Shown here: in pieces, positions 19,836-20,401 of the stretch
Layout: every line of letters begins with the position of its first letter
Position numbering within the stretch: the stretch's first letter is position 1
Source: a virus
Strand: one strand, 5' to 3'
DNA length: 20,401 nucleotides
Virus record (IMG/VR): IMGVR_UViG_3300010331_000048
Span: 1-20,401 of that record
The notes under the pieces: generated by a model
Databases searched by the model: none
What the model saw: only the letters and a program-made list of their open reading frames with translations
What the model was told of the DNA's origin: nothing
Translations under genes and position numbers: made by a program

Positions 19836-20401
19836 TGGCACAGCATGCAATATTAAGCGCAAGTGGAGCCAAGAAGTGGTTAAATTGCCCGCCTAGTGCT
19901 AGATTGGAACAACAATTTAGTAATAAAACTTCTACAGCTGCAGAAGAGGGAACCTTGGCGCATGAGCTTGGGGAGTTAACATTACAGAAAGAATTAAAAT
20001 TTATAAGTACTAGAAAATTCAATTCTGAATTTAAGAAGATAGAAACACATGAGCTTTTTACTTCAGACATGCCTGACTATGTAGATATTTATGTTTCTAC
20101 TTGTATGGAAAAAGTAGCAGAAGCTAGGGCAAAAACCTCAGATGCGATTATTAGTCTAGAACAGAGACTTAATTACAGTAGATGGGTACCGGAAGGCTTT
20201 GGTACCGGAGACATGGTCATTATTGCAGATGGAACAATTGAAATTATTGACCTTAAGTATGGTAAAGGTGCTCCAGTAAGTGCGATAGATAATATACAAA
20301 TGAGACTTTATGCTCTAGGAGCAATAGCAGAGTTTGAATTTCTATATGATATGCAAAATGTAAAAATGACTATTATCCAACCTAGATTAGATAGCATTAG
20401 C
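19835..20401 (+). CDS. DUF2800 protein, PD-(D/E)XK nuclease-like (partial)
   Basis: The first 189 residues are present; the gene runs off the right edge. Conserved nuclease marks are visible: 'EGTLAHE' (His43), 'GTGD' with Asp126, 'IDLKYG' with Asp139 and Lys141, and 'QMRLY' (155-159), the QxxxY-type motif of RecB/Cas4-like PD-(D/E)XK nucleases. DUF2800 genes usually sit by phage recombination genes and probably process DNA ends. Start is coupled to the preceding gene. Confidence 0.85.
   Translation, partial: MAQHAILSASGAKKWLNCPPSARLEQQFSNKTSTAAEEGTLAHELGELTLQKELKFISTRKFNSEFKKIETHELFTSDMPDYVDIYVSTCMEKVAEARAKTSDAIISLEQRLNYSRWVPEGFGTGDMVIIADGTIEIIDLKYGKGAPVSAIDNIQMRLYALGAIAEFEFLYDMQNVKMTIIQPRLDSIS

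Noticed and set aside
1-20401. CRISPR arrays, insertion sequences and rRNA/tRNA genes
   Set aside because: No array of regularly spaced repeats, no transposase and no structured RNA gene of these types was seen on either strand.

Overview
The window is most likely part of a temperate, long-tailed (siphovirus-type) phage genome from a low-GC, endospore-forming Firmicute, probably Clostridium or a close relative. This rests on strong AT bias, Gram-positive ribosome-binding sites, siphophage tail proteins of Firmicute type, an amidase endolysin with a phi LC3-type holin, and a Spo0E-like sporulation phosphatase gene. The host assignment is inference; no host gene is visible.

Layout. (1) 1-5478, plus strand: end of the tail module, with the tape-measure C-terminus, distal tail protein, tail-tip protein and a beta-helical receptor-binding protein. 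(2) 5499-7620: a palindrome, a small ribbon-helix-helix (RHH) gene and a 44-aa gene, then the lysis cassette of holin, amidase and second holin, closed by a strong terminator. (3) 7621-8292: two small minus-strand genes, a possible short RNA, a promoter with duplicated operators, and a second copy of a lysis-type terminator. (4) 8366-9100: small XRE and RHH regulators, then a minus-strand 21-codon hydrophobic peptide with a strong Shine-Dalgarno site, a structured 3' end and an opposing promoter, resembling a type I toxin-antitoxin locus. (5) 9088-12368: a self-contained plus-strand operon of a VirB2-pilin-shaped protein, a second small membrane protein and a 782-aa conjugation-type ATPase, with its own promoter and terminator. 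This is the most unusual part of the window. (6) 12504-13395: divergent XRE and RHH regulators and a small gene behind a perfect LexA (SOS) box. (7) 13390-13625: a probable attP with five phased copies of AACTAACA. (8) 13603-15102, minus strand: tyrosine integrase and a CI-like repressor. (9) 15103-15329: a lysis/lysogeny switch with seven 13-bp operators and two opposed promoters. (10) 15330-20401, plus strand: early genes, including Cro-like and excisionase-like proteins, a sigma-70-family factor, tiny zinc-ribbon and membrane proteins, a Spo0E-like protein, then DUF1351 and DUF2800 proteins that usually lie beside phage recombination genes.

How it works together. In lysogeny the repressor would bind the seven operators and silence the early operon. 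On SOS induction LexA would release the 13201 gene and the switch would flip toward the Cro side. The early operon then makes a sigma factor and a possible anti-sporulation phosphatase. Tail and lysis genes lie on the far side of attP. Because the lysis module, attP and int-repressor block are contiguous, the sequence reads as a circular or virion-order phage genome, a tandem lysogen or an extrachromosomal prophage rather than a simple integrated prophage. The accessory block between lysis and integrase carries several independently promoted genes, as expected of lysogenic-conversion ('moron') cargo.
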